A stretch of DNA of 64,000 nt from Candidatus Thalassarchaeaceae archaeon (GTDB taxonomy: Archaea; Thermoplasmatota; Poseidoniia; Poseidoniales; Thalassarchaeaceae), in contig JAQXEZ010000012.1 of the NCBI GenBank assembly GCA_029250605.1, positions 33,762 to 97,761 on the forward strand. The letters run 5' to 3'. A program made the position numbers and the translations under genes. Shown here in pieces: positions 51,096-59,284 of this stretch. Under the pieces are notes generated by a model. That model did not search any database. It saw nothing but the letters and a program-made list of their open reading frames with translations, and was not told the origin of the DNA. Position 1 is the stretch's first letter, and each line of letters starts with the position of its first letter.

Positions 51096-52355
51096 TCAGT
51101 CGAAGGCCCATTCCCCTCTGCGCATTACTGGCGTCCTCTCCCCGTCCTCGGAGATTCCGTCTATGTCGAGCTCGGCGGAGCCTATCATCCAATCCACGTG
51201 GATGTTAGATGAGTTCCCCCCAGCAGCAGCCACAGCGTCCTTGTCATTCCCGATGTCGCCCTTGAAGCACTTTGAGTAGCATTGTCCCAGTGCGATGTGA
51301 CAAGACGCGTTCTCGTCGTAGAGGGTGTTGTAGAATAGCAGCCCCGATTCGCTTATCGGGGATGAGTGTGGAACCAGGGCGACTTCCCCGAGCCTGCTGG
51401 CGCCCTCGTCCGTGTCTATCAACTCCAGAAACACCGCCTCTCCTAATTCTGCCCTCGCCTCGACGATCTTCCCCTCTTCGAACCGAACCTCGATCCCATC
51501 TATGATGGTCCCCATGTGGACCAGGGGCTTGGATGCCCTCACGGTGCCCTCTGCCCTCTCAGCGTGAGGGGTTGTGAATACCTCCTCGGTCGGGATGTTC
51601 GGAGTGCAGGAAATTCCATTCAGAGATGTGCTAGCACCCCCCTTCCACTCATGGTCGTCGGCTAGTCCGAGAATGAAGTCAGTCCCGGGGGCCTTGTAGT
51701 GGAGGGAGTGGAAGTTCTTCTGATTGAGCCAGTCCTGCCTCTCAGTAAGTGTCTCCTGGTGAGCCTCCCATGCAGAAACCGGGTCGTCGCAATCGACCCT
51801 AGAGATCGAGAATATAGCCGCAGCCAGAGCTGCGATGGCGTCATCCTCGTCCTTGTCCGGGAACACCTGCTTTGCCCATGCCCTTCCGGGGTATGAGACG
51901 ATATTCCAGTTTGTGGCGAAGTTGGTAATAGGCTCCATCGCTGGCTTCGCTGCCAGCGAAGTCGCCTTGGCCGCCCTTGCCACCCTAGCTGGATCTTGAT
52001 CGGCCAGGAGAAGGGGGTTTGCTGCCGAGACCGCGAGTCTGGCTGTGTTGTCCTTGAATGCCTCGCCCATTGCCTCGAACATCCAACCTGGGGCCCTGTC
52101 TAGGCTCTCGTCCGTTGCGTTCTCGAATCGAGCCAGTGCCAATTGGTCATCGGAGAGGAATGTAGTGACCACGCCTGCCCCTTTCCTGTATGCCTCGGCT
52201 GCCAGCCTTCTGACAAGAGGGAGTGCCTCTACAGGGGCGGAGATGATCAGATCCTGTTCTGGTTGGAGATTGAGTCCGACTCGGATGGACACCTCTGCGA
52301 GGCGATCGAGCATGCTGGCATCGTAGGGCAGGTCTTCGTCCGGTAGTATTGTCAT
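51096..52355 (-). CDS. M29-family aminopeptidase (AmpS/aminopeptidase T)
   Basis: Metal-dependent aminopeptidase of 419 residues acting on peptide N-termini in the cytoplasm. The metal-ligand blocks of family M29 are in order in the second half: PNIPTEEVFTTPH (Glu), LGEVALVPHSSPI (Glu, His), LFYNTLYDENASCHIALG (Tyr, Asp/Glu, His) and SSNIHVDWMIG (His, Asp). Length matches AmpS of Staphylococcus and Thermus AmpT. It fits the peptide-use theme of the window. Divergence from flanking genes leaves it as its own transcription unit. Confidence 0.92.
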   Translation of the reverse strand: MTILPDEDLPYDASMLDRLAEVSIRVGLNLQPEQDLIISAPVEALPLVRRLAAEAYRKGAGVVTTFLSDDQLALARFENATDESLDRAPGWMFEAMGEAFKDNTARLAVSAANPLLLADQDPARVARAAKATSLAAKPAMEPITNFATNWNIVSYPGRAWAKQVFPDKDEDDAIAALAAAIFSISRVDCDDPVSAWEAHQETLTERQDWLNQKNFHSLHYKAPGTDFILGLADDHEWKGGASTSLNGISCTPNIPTEEVFTTPHAERAEGTVRASKPLVHMGTIIDGIEVRFEEGKIVEARAELGEAVFLELIDTDEGASRLGEVALVPHSSPISESGLLFYNTLYDENASCHIALGQCYSKCFKGDIGNDKDAVAAAGGNSSNIHVDWMIGSAELDIDGISEDGERTPVMRRGEWAFD

Positions 52356-52408
52356 GGCTGATTGTCGGAAAAGAACCCTATTAACCCTTCAACTTCATAT
52401 TTCTGAGT

Positions 52409-53161
52409 TCAGAACACTCCAGAGTTCTGTTGCATCCTGGCGTACCAACCGGACACTACATGATGGCCCTCGACGATGTCGAACCCATTCAGGCCCTGCA
52501 TCGACCTGAGGATTCCGAAGTTAGCGAAATCGGCTCCGTTGGGCTCTTCGTCACCGAAGAAGTCCCCCCTAATACCCTCCGACATGATATCCAGTTGGTG
52601 TTGGAGGTTCTCGCGAGGGGGGAGATCGAACATCTTGGCTCTGCTCTTCCCCACCATCCGCATTATTAACCCACCTAGCCACTTGTTGATCAAGCGGCTT
52701 CCGAATGAGAATCTGTCCACTCTGGTGACATAGTCAAGTGCTTGGACGGAGGTCCTGTACGAAGTGTAAATTACGGCCACTATAGACTTCCCTAGGACAT
52801 TGTTTGAGAAATCCATCCACCTGTCCTGCTCGGGATCCTCTCCCATTCTGGGGAACGCACCAGGGCCATTGGAGTCGATGTAGTGGAGGATGTGGTTGGA
52901 GTCATTCACCTGCGTCCCATCCACGTCGACGAAAACTGGGACCTTGCCCCATTCAGACCACTTGAGCTGCGTCTTGAAGGTAGGGTCAACCTCGACCTTC
53001 GAATACTCTATCCCGCGAGACCCGAGTAGGGCCTTGACTTTGAAGCAGAAAGGGCAGGTCTCGAAGCAGTACATCGTGGGGAGGCCGTCGACAACCCTCT
53101 CCGGAACCAGATTATCCTGTGCACCGGAGGATTCCTTCTTCTCCTCGGTTTCTCTTGCCAT
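52409..53161 (-). CDS. Glutaredoxin/GST-like protein (mPGES-2 type)
   Basis: A 250-residue soluble protein. The N-terminal glutaredoxin-like fold carries CPFC (36 and 39) in TMYCFETCPFCFKVKALLG, cis-Pro in GKVPVFVDVDG, and the GST-like binding element NDSNHILHYID. A helical C-terminal GST-like half follows (FSFGSRLINKWLGGLIMRMVG). The combination resembles membrane prostaglandin E synthase 2 and related bacterial GST-N/C proteins. Substrate unknown; a role in thiol redox or haem-like ligand binding is possible. The first 20 residues are charged and variable. Confidence 0.78.
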   Translation of the reverse strand: MARETEEKKESSGAQDNLVPERVVDGLPTMYCFETCPFCFKVKALLGSRGIEYSKVEVDPTFKTQLKWSEWGKVPVFVDVDGTQVNDSNHILHYIDSNGPGAFPRMGEDPEQDRWMDFSNNVLGKSIVAVIYTSYRTSVQALDYVTRVDRFSFGSRLINKWLGGLIMRMVGKSRAKMFDLPPRENLQHQLDIMSEGIRGDFFGDEEPNGADFANFGILRSMQGLNGFDIVEGHHVVSGWYARMQQNSGVF

Positions 53162-53259
53162 GGCAGTTCGCAGTTACGATTCCTTGTGAATCCATCGAAG
53201 CGGAGTTATCATTCCGACCTAGGTTGCGAGGGTGCGCTAGATGTGAGTTCTTTTCTGGG

Positions 53260-53304
53260 CCCCTATCGGGCGCTCCGAGAATATCGCGGAGCACCCGTAA
53301 GGGG
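53260..53304. repeat. 45-nt imperfect palindrome (stable hairpin)
   Basis: CCCCT-at-CGGGcGCTCCG, loop of 9, CGGAGCaCCCG-ta-AGGGG. About 15 base pairs with one mismatch and one 2x2 internal loop. It lies in the 185-bp gap between the histone-fold gene (ends 53347) and the GST-like gene (starts 53161), both on the minus strand. No T-run follows in either direction. It may stop or slow transcription after the highly expressed histone gene, or protect its mRNA 3' end. Confidence 0.6.
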
Positions 53305-53346
53305 TTATGTTCGGCCATTGCCGATCTGACTCGAAGTACTAAGACT

Positions 53347-53703
53347 TCAGAAGTCGCTTGCGCGAACGGTCTTTCGGCCGTTTGCTTGAGCCCTTGCTAC
53401 TGCATCGGACACAGCGGACTCTGCTAGAGCGTTCATTGCGCCCATTGCGTCTCCACCGGTGTTGCAGCCGTGTGCCTTGAAGGCCTCCTTGACCCTACTA
53501 GCTACGACCATAGCGGAGCCTGAGCTTCCGCTTCCGATGTCGTGTGCGCGGATCGTCTTGCGGCCATTAGAGCCGCATCGAGCCACTGCTGATGCAACTG
53601 CAGCTTCCACTGCTTCGTTTAGAGCGCCCGAGGCGTCTCCAGCGGTGTTGCACCCGCCAGCCTTTATTGCTTCCTTCATCTTGCTGTTGTATACCATTGA
53701 CAT
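53347..53703 (-). CDS. Tandem histone-fold protein (histone doublet)
   Basis: About 118 residues made of two copies of a histone fold. Copy 1: MVYNSKMKEAIKAGG...ALNEAVEAAVASAVARCGSNGRKTIRAHDI. Copy 2: MVVASRVKEAFKAHG...AMNALAESAVSDAVARAQANGRKTVRASDF. Each has the short first helix, long central helix and the (A/N)GRKT(I/V)xAxD(I/F) loop and third-helix start that ends archaeal histones. The KVKE...NGRKT style is closest to the face-to-face prokaryotic histones such as Bdellovibrio Bd0055. The copies would pair within one chain. Starts at 53760 and 53730 are possible and would add 19 or 9 residues. It is divergent from the formyltransferase gene. Confidence 0.8.
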   Translation of the reverse strand: MSMVYNSKMKEAIKAGGCNTAGDASGALNEAVEAAVASAVARCGSNGRKTIRAHDIGSGSSGSAMVVASRVKEAFKAHGCNTGGDAMGAMNALAESAVSDAVARAQANGRKTVRASDF

Positions 53704-53829
53704 AGCGAGCCGGGCGAGCCAAAGCCCCATTTTGAAGGTTGGGGAGGCGATTAATTGCATCTGATGGGGAATTTGAGCCCTTTTGACCGAAAATTAGGGG
53801 TATCAATGACCCCTGCGAAGTTCAGTATC

Positions 53830-54552
53830 ATGGGCAAACCGAAGTTCGCTTATCTTCTCCTAAAGGAGCACCCATACGGCAGGGAGATGCTGATGCAGAT
53901 CCTCTCAGAGGGTTTCGTCCCGGAGGTGATTATCGAGGAGGACTCGGGGATTGCTGACGAAGAGAGGGAGAAGTTCCTGAAGAGGATAGAGGGCAATCCG
54001 ATTGCACCCTCCATCGAGGAGCAAGCAATGGAGAATGGGATACGAGTCATCTCAGTCCCTGTACACAAGTCCCCAGAGGTAATGCCGCACTTGGAAGGGA
54101 TGGACCTCGACCTGATCGTCTTCGGGGGGACTCGTATCATCAGAGGTGAGATTCTCGATTTCCCCTCGGACGGGGTGATCAACTCACATCCTGGACTTCT
54201 CCCTGAGTGCCGTGGCTCTGCTTCCCCGGCGTGGTCCGTCTACCACGACATACCAATCGGTTCCTCCACCCACTTCTGCGACAATGGCATTGACACGGGA
54301 GACCTCCTGATGAGGAGGGAAGCACGAGTCGATAGGGGGATGACGTACGAGGACCTGTGCTACCAGACCCTCGTCCTCGCTGGGGTGCTAATGAAGGAGG
54401 CCTTGATGGCCTACGAGGACGACAGGTGGTCCGAAATAAGGAGGCCACAGGGCCAAGGAGAGCACCCGGCCTTCCGAAATGCACCGGAAGAGGTTCTCGA
54501 AGTCGTCCGGCAGAAACTTAGGGACCAGACTTATGCGCACTACTCGGACTAG
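53830..54552 (+). CDS. Formyltransferase-family protein
   Basis: About 240 residues with the formyltransferase active-site block NSHPGLLPECRGSASPAW (catalytic Asn, His) and STHFCDNGIDTGDLLMRRE (catalytic Asp), as in Met-tRNA formyltransferase, PurN and sugar formyltransferases using 10-formyl-THF. Archaea do not formylate initiator tRNA, and the C-terminal tRNA-binding domain of Fmt is absent, so an amino sugar, purine or small amine acceptor is more likely. An ATG at 53806 would add eight residues. First gene of a seven-gene plus-strand run. Confidence 0.82.
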   Translation: MGKPKFAYLLLKEHPYGREMLMQILSEGFVPEVIIEEDSGIADEEREKFLKRIEGNPIAPSIEEQAMENGIRVISVPVHKSPEVMPHLEGMDLDLIVFGGTRIIRGEILDFPSDGVINSHPGLLPECRGSASPAWSVYHDIPIGSSTHFCDNGIDTGDLLMRREARVDRGMTYEDLCYQTLVLAGVLMKEALMAYEDDRWSEIRRPQGQGEHPAFRNAPEEVLEVVRQKLRDQTYAHYSD

Positions 54553-54560
54553 GTGATTAG

Positions 54561-55361
54561 ATGGGAGTGGGGCTTGCAGGTGCAGATTTTCCTTTCGCGG
54601 AAGGAGTTCTGGAAGGGAGGACGGCCCTGGTCTGTGGCTCATCGAAGGGAATCGGTCGTTCTTGCGCCCTGATGCTGGCAAGGGCTGGTGCCAGAGTCAT
54701 AGCATGCGCTAGGACCGTAGATGACCTAGACTCTCTGATCGAGGATATGCACGGGGGCGGTCATAGGGCTATCGAGTTGGACCTAGAGGACATAGAAGCG
54801 GTCGAAGAAGTGGTTTCTGGTTTGGGCGCAGTGCACATCCTAGTGAATAACTCCGGAGGACCCCCTGGGGGGCCGCTCCTTGAGAACGAGTTGGATGACT
54901 TCGAGGGGCCTTTCCGGAGGCACCTACATGCATCGCACACAATAACCAAGGCGCTGGTCCCGAAAATGGAATCCGAGGGGACAGGTCGGATCGTGAACAT
55001 CATCTCAACCTCAGTCAGGGAGCCAATAGACAACATCGGACTCTCGAACACCCTCAGGGGCGCGATGGCATCATGGGCCAAGTCCCTCTCAAGGGAATTG
55101 CCCCCCTGCATCACCATCAACAACATCCTCCCCGGGTTCACTGACACGGACAGGCTTGGGTCGCTGGCCGAGTCTATTTCCCAGAGAACCGGCAGGTCGG
55201 TGGATGACGTCCAGGACGGGTGGATGAGCAGCGTCCCCATCCAACGCCTAATCGACCCGATGGAAACCGCAGCCGCAGTAACCTGGCTCTGCCTGCCCAG
55301 CAGCAGTGGCGTTCGGGGCATCAGCCTGGCAGTGGATGGCGGTCGAATGCGCTCGATTTGA
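54561..55361 (+). CDS. Short-chain dehydrogenase/reductase with altered active site
   Basis: A 266-residue SDR (FabG-like) protein: cofactor loop GSSKGIGRS, NNSGG, the catalytic Ser in NIISTSV, and PGFTDTDRLG. The Tyr-x-x-x-Lys pair expected about 12 residues after the Ser reads S-N-T-L-R (Asn for Tyr, Arg for Lys) in GLSNTLRGAMASW. This SN-x-x-R form is known in one SDR subgroup near FabG; the reaction is unsettled. C-terminal GISLAVDGGRM is the usual FabG end. It starts eight bases after the formyltransferase. Confidence 0.83.
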   Translation: MGVGLAGADFPFAEGVLEGRTALVCGSSKGIGRSCALMLARAGARVIACARTVDDLDSLIEDMHGGGHRAIELDLEDIEAVEEVVSGLGAVHILVNNSGGPPGGPLLENELDDFEGPFRRHLHASHTITKALVPKMESEGTGRIVNIISTSVREPIDNIGLSNTLRGAMASWAKSLSRELPPCITINNILPGFTDTDRLGSLAESISQRTGRSVDDVQDGWMSSVPIQRLIDPMETAAAVTWLCLPSSSGVRGISLAVDGGRMRSI

Positions 55362-55369
55362 GGGGTCCG

Positions 55370-56611
55370 ATGGAGTTCGACATTTTCTTCTCGATTTCCC
55401 AGACCCCGGACACCTCTGGGTTCAAGCCATCTGAGCGCGAGATGTTCGCGAGCTTCTTCGACCAAGTTGTTCTTGCCGACGAGTTGGGCTTCGGAGTTGG
55501 TTGGGTGGCTCAGGCTCACCTCTCAACAGAGGTTCAGAAGGGGAACAAGTCTCCAGTAGTCCCCCACTACCCTGGCGAGGTCGGGCTGTGCACAGACTTC
55601 TTCCAAGTCGCACGAGAGATGTTCTCCAGAACGAAGAGGATGGATGTCGGCAGCGCTGTTATGTCCATCCTGGCCTCAGGGGGACCGATTGCCCAAGCGG
55701 AGAGGGTGGGATCGTTCCTTGCGCTCCATGGAATGGATCCGGACGAAGGTAGGAAACTCCACATCGGCTTCTCAGCAGGACGTTTCGAGTTCATGGCCAG
55801 ACCCTATGGGATAATCCCCCGTGATGCGGTCGAGGAGGCGGCATGGCCCGCCCTAAGAGGGCAGGTTTTCTCAGAGGCGTCGGAGATTTTCCTCAGACTA
55901 CTGAATGGGGAGGTCGTGTCGAGCGAATCGATCCCCTCGACAATCCTCACACGAGCCAACTTCAGAACTGATAGCGATTGGGGGGCAGTACAGAGCGCAG
56001 CAGTTCTCCAACATGGCCTCGAATCATCCCCGGAATCGGTCGAGATCGGGAACAGGTACGTCTTCGAGGAGATCAAGACCATCCCCCAAGACTGGCGCAG
56101 GGACCTGCTAAACCTAGTGATTGGGAGCCACGACCCGAAACTCCAGGAGAAGGTCAACAGGTTCAGGCCCGTTCAGGTCTTCAACCTCAGCATCACCCCG
56201 CCGCATGTCATCGAGGACACGCACGAGCGAATGAAGAGGAGTTACCACGAGGACGGGGGGCCTTGGAGCAGGAGGATGATGCCTCGGACGGTGATGGTGT
56301 TCGTAAACGACGAGGGGGGGTTGACGAGGGATCAGCAGGACGAGGCTGCAATGGATGAGGCGCGTTCTGCGCTTTCGACGTACTGGAGTGCCTTGGAGGG
56401 CACAATCGATCCGGACAAAATAGACCGGGCCACCGACAATGCCGTGATCGGGAGCGTCCAAAGCGTAAGCGAGCAGATTGCCCAGAGATTCGACCCAGAG
56501 GACAGGCTGATGTGCTGGTTCGACTTCTTCAATCACGACAGCGAGAGGGTGATGAGGGACATGACGGCATTCATGACCAAGGTGGCGCCCGGGGTCAATG
56601 GGGGTTCGTGA
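55370..56611 (+). CDS. Luciferase-like (LLM) flavin monooxygenase
   Basis: About 413 residues with the bacterial-luciferase TIM-barrel pattern: MEFDIFFSISQTP, VVLADELGFGVGWVAQAHLS, AVMSILASGGPIAQAERVG, LHIGFSAGRFEFMARPYGI. Either FMN or F420 is the cofactor in this superfamily; which one cannot be told. The ATG at 55370 is nine bases after the SDR stop with AGGGGT between; longer in-frame sequence reads over the SDR gene. Its stop (56609-56611) directly abuts the next ATG. Confidence 0.85.
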   Translation: MEFDIFFSISQTPDTSGFKPSEREMFASFFDQVVLADELGFGVGWVAQAHLSTEVQKGNKSPVVPHYPGEVGLCTDFFQVAREMFSRTKRMDVGSAVMSILASGGPIAQAERVGSFLALHGMDPDEGRKLHIGFSAGRFEFMARPYGIIPRDAVEEAAWPALRGQVFSEASEIFLRLLNGEVVSSESIPSTILTRANFRTDSDWGAVQSAAVLQHGLESSPESVEIGNRYVFEEIKTIPQDWRRDLLNLVIGSHDPKLQEKVNRFRPVQVFNLSITPPHVIEDTHERMKRSYHEDGGPWSRRMMPRTVMVFVNDEGGLTRDQQDEAAMDEARSALSTYWSALEGTIDPDKIDRATDNAVIGSVQSVSEQIAQRFDPEDRLMCWFDFFNHDSERVMRDMTAFMTKVAPGVNGGS

Positions 56612-57796
56612 ATGGTCGGCGAAGGGAGTTCAAGGCCATCGAGCGTTTCCCCAGGAAGACCCGGCTCCTCGATCTACCCGACCAATCCCCTCGGGGAGAA
56701 GCACGAGGGGATAGCAACGGGCCGAGACGTGGAATGGGAGCCCCTGGTTGACTTCCGCAGACTGGATGTCTCGGAGAACACGATCCATGGTGCGATCTCG
56801 TGGTCGCACGGGACCGAGATAGTGCACTCATTCGGGGGGAACGTCCTGGTCTACGGGCGTTCGATGATGAAGCCCCTGATGATGAAGACTTTCGCAGACG
56901 TTCTGGAGGCTGATGGCCTGACTTGGGAGCAGAAGGCGATATCTTGCTCCTCGCACAACGGTGACACGGAGCACGTGGCTGCCGCCCAGTCTCTCCTCTC
57001 CGAGTCGGAGTGGGGCCTGATGCAGTGCCCTCTAGACGTCCCGCTAATCCAATTCGGCAGGCAGGTGAGACGTCCCCGAAGATGGTTCCACACCTGCTCA
57101 GGGGAGCACGCGGCCATGCTGAAGGCACTCAGGAGGATGGGGATCAACAGAGCGGGTTACACGCTCCCCAACTCTCCGTGGTTCCCGATGTACCTAGACG
57201 TACTCAGGGACATCATGGGCAAGCCGGACTGGGAGCCTCAGAGGGTTGCCAAGGATGGCTGTGGCCTGCCGACGGTGTCCAACACCGTGGACGAGCTGGC
57301 AGTCATGTTCGCCGGGCTCGTGAGGGAGAAGGACAAGGACTGGATCTGGGAGTCGATGAACAGGCACCCGGACCTCATTGGGGGATTCAACAGGCTGGAC
57401 TCTACGTGCCTGAAGGCAGGTGAGGGCACCCTGATCGCAAAGGAGGGGGCCGATGGACTCCTCGGACTGGCCATCGAGCACGAGGACTGGCCGGAAGGGC
57501 TGGGAATCGTGATCAAGATAGCACACGGGTGGAACTCGCAGGCGACGTGGTACGTCGCCAGGGCGGTCCTCGGTGTACTTGGCATCACGCTGAGGAACCC
57601 GTACCCGCTACACAGGCAGAAGGCCTTCATCGTCCCGAGGGTGGTCCCGGAGATGTACCTCGAGGACCTTGAACAGGTGGTGACCTGGGACGAGTGGGAC
57701 CCGAACAGAGACGGTTTCTCGATTGACTGGAAGGACTACTCCGAGGGCATGACCAGGCATGACCCGTTTTCCAACGAGGGTGCCCTAGATGGATGA
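56612..57796 (+). CDS. L-asparaginase II family protein (Rhizobium type)
   Basis: A 394-residue protein of the AnsA-II family (beta-lactamase-like fold with Ser-Lys). Blocks: VYGRSMMKPLM (family R-S-x-x-K-P, catalytic Ser and Lys), ISCSSHNGDTEHV, HTCSGEHAAMLKAL (Cys pair that can bind zinc) and AKDGCGLPTVSN. It hydrolyses L-asparagine or a related amide. This is the second asparaginase-type enzyme in the window, unrelated to the Ntn enzyme at 39.6 kb. ATG follows the LLM stop directly; the 3' end overlaps the dehydrogenase gene by eight bases. The first 20 residues are Ser/Pro-rich and may not be translated if a later start is used. Confidence 0.87.
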   Translation: MVGEGSSRPSSVSPGRPGSSIYPTNPLGEKHEGIATGRDVEWEPLVDFRRLDVSENTIHGAISWSHGTEIVHSFGGNVLVYGRSMMKPLMMKTFADVLEADGLTWEQKAISCSSHNGDTEHVAAAQSLLSESEWGLMQCPLDVPLIQFGRQVRRPRRWFHTCSGEHAAMLKALRRMGINRAGYTLPNSPWFPMYLDVLRDIMGKPDWEPQRVAKDGCGLPTVSNTVDELAVMFAGLVREKDKDWIWESMNRHPDLIGGFNRLDSTCLKAGEGTLIAKEGADGLLGLAIEHEDWPEGLGIVIKIAHGWNSQATWYVARAVLGVLGITLRNPYPLHRQKAFIVPRVVPEMYLEDLEQVVTWDEWDPNRDGFSIDWKDYSEGMTRHDPFSNEGALDG

Positions 57797-59243
57797 GGAA
57801 GTCACTCAGACCCTCAGAAACTACGTTGGCGGGAGTTTCGTCGAGCACGGTGGCACCGAATGGATGGACGTGTTCGAGCCTGCCACGGGAGTCCGGTTCG
57901 CCAGACTCCCGCTATCCGGATCGCATGACGTGGATGCGGCCGTAGAGGCCGCACGCGCGGCACAGCCGGGATGGGGGTCCCTGAGCATGGGAGACAGGGC
58001 GGGGTGGTTGGACAAGATAGCCGACTCTCTCGAGTCCTCGTTCGACGAAATAGCGGAACTCGAAAGCAGGGACACCGGGAAGCCTATCTCGCTCGCGAGG
58101 GCAGTCGACGCAAACAGATCTGTTGCGAACTTCCGCTTCTTCGCAGGACTGATCAGGGAGCAGGAACAAGAGACCTTCGAGATGGACGATGCCACGAACT
58201 ACGTGGTCAACAGACCCGTCGGAGTCGGTGCCCTGATCACCCCCTGGAACCTACCCCTCTACCTCCTCTCCTGGAAGGTGGCTCCTGCCATCGGCATGGG
58301 GAACACAGTGGTGTGCAAGCCAAGCGAGCTCACCCCGATGACGGCCGACCTCCTCATGAGGGTGATCGACGGAGTGGGCCTCCCCGCAGGCGTGGTCAAC
58401 CTAGTGCACGGCGATGGGTCGGGCGCGGGCTCGCCACTGGTCGCGCATCCCGGCATCGACCTCGTGTCCTTCACGGGTGGCACGGCAACGGGGGAGAAGG
58501 TCGCAGCATCAGCCGCCCCCGCGTTCAAGAAGCTCAGCCTGGAGCTGGGCGGGAAGAACTCCAGCATCGTGTTCGCCGACTGCGACATGGAGAAGACGGT
58601 CGCCGGGGTGGTGAGGTCGGGCTTCCTGAACCAGGGGCAGGTGTGCCTCTGCGGCTCGAGGGTCCTTGTGGAGGAATCCGTGTACAGCGAGTTCGAGGGG
58701 GCTTTCGTGGAGGCTGTCGAGCAGATGCGCATCGGCGATCCCGCAGATGACTCGACCGACCTGGGGGCGTTGATCTCGAAGGAGCACCTGCAGAAGGTCC
58801 AGAGTTACATCGACCTCGCAATCGAGGAGGGTGGCACGATTCTAACAGGAGGCACGCCCTGCCTACCATCTGGTTTCGAGGGTGGCAACTGGATGGCGCC
58901 GACCGTCATAGCGGGACTGGCTCCCGAGTCAAGATGCTCGACCGAGGAGATATTCGGACCAGTGGTAACCCTTCACAGTTTCAAGAGCGAGGAGGAGGCA
59001 GTCGAGATTGCGAACGGCACGCGATACGGCCTCGCAGGGAGCGTTTGGACGACCGACATGGGGAAGGGGAAGCGCGTCTCGGAGGCCATGGAGACCGGGA
59101 TGGTATGGGTCAACACATGGCTCCACAGGGACCTTCGCGTCCCGTTCGGAGGGGTCAAGGACAGCGGCGTCGGGCGAGAGGGCGGAAGATGGAGCCTGGG
59201 ATTCTTCTCCGAGGCGATGAACGTCTGCTTGAAGCACGACTAG
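57789..59243 (+). CDS. Aldehyde dehydrogenase (2-aminomuconate-semialdehyde DH-like)
   Basis: A 484-residue NAD(P)-dependent aldehyde dehydrogenase. ITPWNLPLYLLSWKVAPA (cofactor site), ELGGKNSSIVFADCD (catalytic Glu), NQGQVCLCGSRVLV (catalytic Cys) and the C-terminal HRDLRVPFGGVKDSGVGREGG...FFSEAMNVCL match the ALDH8A1/AmnC/XylG branch acting on 2-aminomuconate or 2-hydroxymuconate semialdehyde. Actual substrate is unproven. Overlaps the asparaginase II gene by eight bases, so it is in the same operon. This stretch is clearly more GC-rich than the first half of the window. Confidence 0.88.
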   Translation: MDEEVTQTLRNYVGGSFVEHGGTEWMDVFEPATGVRFARLPLSGSHDVDAAVEAARAAQPGWGSLSMGDRAGWLDKIADSLESSFDEIAELESRDTGKPISLARAVDANRSVANFRFFAGLIREQEQETFEMDDATNYVVNRPVGVGALITPWNLPLYLLSWKVAPAIGMGNTVVCKPSELTPMTADLLMRVIDGVGLPAGVVNLVHGDGSGAGSPLVAHPGIDLVSFTGGTATGEKVAASAAPAFKKLSLELGGKNSSIVFADCDMEKTVAGVVRSGFLNQGQVCLCGSRVLVEESVYSEFEGAFVEAVEQMRIGDPADDSTDLGALISKEHLQKVQSYIDLAIEEGGTILTGGTPCLPSGFEGGNWMAPTVIAGLAPESRCSTEEIFGPVVTLHSFKSEEEAVEIANGTRYGLAGSVWTTDMGKGKRVSEAMETGMVWVNTWLHRDLRVPFGGVKDSGVGREGGRWSLGFFSEAMNVCLKHD

Positions 59244-59284
59244 GGCAGCAAGAGTGAAAGTCCGCTATTCGCGGAACCGTAGGT

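Noticed and set aside
53830..54552. Methionyl-tRNA formyltransferase
   Set aside because: The C-terminal tRNA-binding domain is absent and archaea do not formylate initiator Met-tRNA.
57971..58750. 259-codon plus-strand ORF inside the aldehyde dehydrogenase gene
   Set aside because: It is an Arg-rich out-of-frame reading of a GC-rich gene whose own frame has all ALDH motifs.
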